Shown piece by piece: positions 43,392 through 44,932 of a stretch of 44,932 nucleotides of DNA; position 1 is the stretch's first letter; every line of letters starts with the position of its first letter. The stretch lies in contig QBZE01000006.1 in NCBI GenBank assembly GCA_003282445.1, forward strand, positions 32,001 through 76,932. Reading direction: 5' to 3'. Position numbers and translations under genes: made by a program. The notes below the pieces were generated by a model, which was not told the DNA's origin, did not search any database, and was given only the letters and a program-made list of their open reading frames with translations. Source of the stretch: OCS155 cluster bacterium AG-333-G23. GTDB lineage: Bacteria > Actinomycetota > Acidimicrobiia > Actinomarinales > Actinomarinaceae.

Positions 43392-44105
43392 CTATCTTGG
43401 CTTAATTTTTGATAAACCGCCATCTATGTTTATAGTTTGTCCAGTTACCCAATCGGAATCATTAGACATTAACCATCTTACAACTGGAAGTATATCATTA
43501 TAAGTACCAATTTTTGGAATAGGATGCATAGATTTTGATATTTCAATTGCTTGTTCAGTAGATAATATTTTTTTGCTCATATTAGAGTCCATAATACTTG
43601 GAGCTATTGCGTTAATACGTAAGTTATCTTTTGAATATGTAGCTGCAGCTGATCTTACAAAACCTTCTATTCCAGATTTAGCTGCACTTATAACTTCATG
43701 ATTAGATAATCCCAGCGATGCTGCTACAGAAGAAAAAAATAAAGCTGATCCATTTTTCATACGTTTAGCAAATGTACTTAAAAGATAAAAAGATGAAAAA
43801 AGGTTTGTATTAATTACTTCGTTGTATTCATCAATAGATGTTCCATGAAGTGGTTTAATCAAAATAGAACCTATGCAGTTAATTAGACCTTTAATTTCTA
43901 CATCAGGTTCTACAACATTTTTAAATTCTCTTTGAGGAAGAGGATTATTTAAATCAATAATTGCATATTTACAATCATATTTTTCTGACATATTTAATAT
44001 TTTTTCTTTATCTCTACCAATTAGAAACAACTCATTATTTTTTGATAAGTCCTCAGCAATTGCACTACCAAGTACACCTGAAGCTCCTGCAATTATATAA
44101 ACCAT
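43392..44105 (-). CDS. Short-chain dehydrogenase/reductase-like protein lacking the catalytic Tyr
   Basis: 237-residue Rossmann protein. It has the glycine motif GASGVLGSAIA, NCIGSILIKPL in place of NNAG, the active-site Ser region FFSSVAAS and INAIAPSIMDSNM. In the YxxxK motif the Lys is present (SNHEVISAAKSGIEGF, Lys143), but the position four residues before it is Ile139, not Tyr. As I recall, a subgroup of SDRs has this NHExxxAAK pattern, so it is likely a divergent enzyme or a non-classical member, not a broken gene. It lies directly ahead of gcvH and may be cotranscribed; substrate unknown. Confidence 0.85.
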   Translation of the reverse strand: MVYIIAGASGVLGSAIAEDLSKNNELFLIGRDKEKILNMSEKYDCKYAIIDLNNPLPQREFKNVVEPDVEIKGLINCIGSILIKPLHGTSIDEYNEVINTNLFSSFYLLSTFAKRMKNGSALFFSSVAASLGLSNHEVISAAKSGIEGFVRSAAATYSKDNLRINAIAPSIMDSNMSKKILSTEQAIEISKSMHPIPKIGTYNDILPVVRWLMSNDSDWVTGQTINIDGGLSKIKPR

Positions 44106-44130
44106 TTTTTAATTGTAAATTAATTACTAA

Positions 44131-44932
44131 TTAATAAGAAAATATATTAGAACTAGATATTTCACCAAACCATCTAGCTGAGTTATGAGGTTTTCTTTCA
44201 TATGTTGATTTATCAACTTCAACTAAACCAAAGTTCATCTGATAGCCTAAGTCCCATTCAAAGTTATCTAACAAAGACCAATATAAATAACCTATTACTT
44301 TGCTATTGGAATCAAGATATTGATGTATATCTTTTAATACATCACTAACAAATTCAATTCTTTCATCGTCATCATCAGTTGCTATTCCGTTTTCAGTTAT
44401 AAATATTTCTTTATCAGGAAATAGTTTATGTAATCTTTTTATATTATATAAAACTGCCTGTGGTCTATATTCGTAGCCCATCTTTGTAGTTCTAGTATCT
44501 TTATCTATACGACCATTTCTACCTGCAAAAATCTGAAGAATTCTAGGTAGTATGTACTTTCTTACAAAACTAATTTTTAATAATATAGGTGTGAATATAT
44601 TCAATAATATACTTTGAGGAATTCTTACAATTGTGTAAGTTTGTAGTCCGATAAAGTCGTCATTGGATGAAGCTTCTAAAAATTTATCTTCTAAATTATA
44701 TTTTATATACTTTTTTAATTCTTTACTATCTTTATCTTCCCATTCTTGTAGTGCATGAGTCATTCCAACTTTAGATTTATGATTATGTTTTTTGATTGTC
44801 TTCAATGCTTCTTTATGTGCATTAATAACATTTTGAGAAGCTTTTATAAATATATCTTCATTAGCTATTCCTGGCGGAAATTTATTAGTTGAAAAATATC
44901 CAAAAAATGTAAAGATGCATGGTTCATTAATA
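44131..44932 (-). CDS. Glycoside hydrolase family 1 beta-glucosidase (5' part off window)
   Basis: Partial gene of 266 codons plus a stop, open to the right edge. The acid/base Glu lies in INEPCIFTFFGYF near the window end, the nucleophile in FITENGIA about 180 residues later, then YLYWSLLDNFEWDLGY and FGLVEVD, the usual GH1 ending. About 165 N-terminal residues are missing. A TTG inside the frame at 44805 is not the start, because the reading frame and the NEP motif continue past it. GH1 enzymes hydrolyse beta-glucosides or beta-galactosides; no transporter is visible here. It precedes the SDR gene by 25 bases on the same strand. Confidence 0.92.
   Translation of the reverse strand, partial: INEPCIFTFFGYFSTNKFPPGIANEDIFIKASQNVINAHKEALKTIKKHNHKSKVGMTHALQEWEDKDSKELKKYIKYNLEDKFLEASSNDDFIGLQTYTIVRIPQSILLNIFTPILLKISFVRKYILPRILQIFAGRNGRIDKDTRTTKMGYEYRPQAVLYNIKRLHKLFPDKEIFITENGIATDDDDERIEFVSDVLKDIHQYLDSNSKVIGYLYWSLLDNFEWDLGYQMNFGLVEVDKSTYERKPHNSARWFGEISSSNIFSY

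Noticed and set aside
44131-44805. GH1 gene starting at the TTG at 44805.
   Set aside because: The frame stays open to the window end and encodes the GH1 INEP acid/base motif upstream of that codon, so the gene is simply cut by the window.
1-44932. CRISPR arrays, insertion sequences, prophage segments, tRNA or rRNA genes.
   Set aside because: No regularly spaced repeats, transposase frames or tRNA-like cloverleaf motifs were recognised on either strand by eye; the only repeat supported is the two-copy unit in the DUF3048 linker.

Overview
The window is AT-rich (very roughly 30% GC by eye), almost entirely coding and packed with short overlaps. Gene content and order point to a streamlined actinobacterium. 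It carries the phosphatidylinositol mannoside trio pgsA-patA-pimA, a mycobacterial-type integration host factor (mihF) beside gmk and rpoZ, an F420-dependent LLM oxidoreductase of the Rv1855c type, pdxS-pdxT, DUF3048 proteins and an actinobacterial-style PriA-like protein. The low GC and extreme compaction resemble small-genome marine Acidimicrobiia such as Candidatus Actinomarina. That placement is inference, not something I could test.

Layout. (1) 1-30461, minus strand: 34 consecutive genes from thrS down to ribBA (ribBA runs off the left edge) with no gap above 21 bases. In transcription order: thrS, an unknown membrane protein, pgsA, patA, pimA (PI/PIM lipids); pdxS, pdxT (vitamin B6); yebC, a PD-(D/E)XK nuclease, queA, tgt (the nuclease sits where ruvCAB is normally found); yajC, secD, secF; rel, an MBL-fold hydrolase, hisS, aspS, alaS, ruvX, mltG, efp, nusB; mihF, gmk, rpoZ, coaBC, priA-like, def, fmt, rpe, ribD, ribE, ribBA. 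The order matches a concatenation of clusters known from Mycobacterium and Streptomyces with the intervening genes (aro, pyr/car, metK, rsmB, HIT, ruvCAB) missing. (2) 30462-30536: the only clear intergenic promoter region of the left two thirds, divergent between thrS and a plus-strand HTH-like protein. (3) 30537-34036: small mixed-strand genes: HTH-like protein, lipoprotein cyclophilin, hotdog thioesterase, two unknown membrane proteins, LLM oxidoreductase. (4) 34037-34140: structured gap with an intrinsic terminator for the minus strand. (5) 34141-37483, minus: two DUF3048 envelope proteins, one with peptidoglycan-binding repeats. (6) 37530-44105, minus: SDR, glycine cleavage genes gcvH-gcvT-gcvPA-gcvPB and an aldehyde dehydrogenase relative. 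(7) 44131-44932, minus: 3' part of a GH1 beta-glucosidase.

Most notable: a lone Hjc/actinophage-like nuclease at the ruvCAB position; a histidyl-tRNA synthetase ending right after motif 3, with no anticodon-binding domain; a PriA relative that has lost both ATPase motifs and zinc cysteines; and the 34-gene chain itself. No tRNA, rRNA, CRISPR array, insertion sequence, prophage, riboswitch or origin was recognised. No gene-free stretch exceeds about 105 bases.
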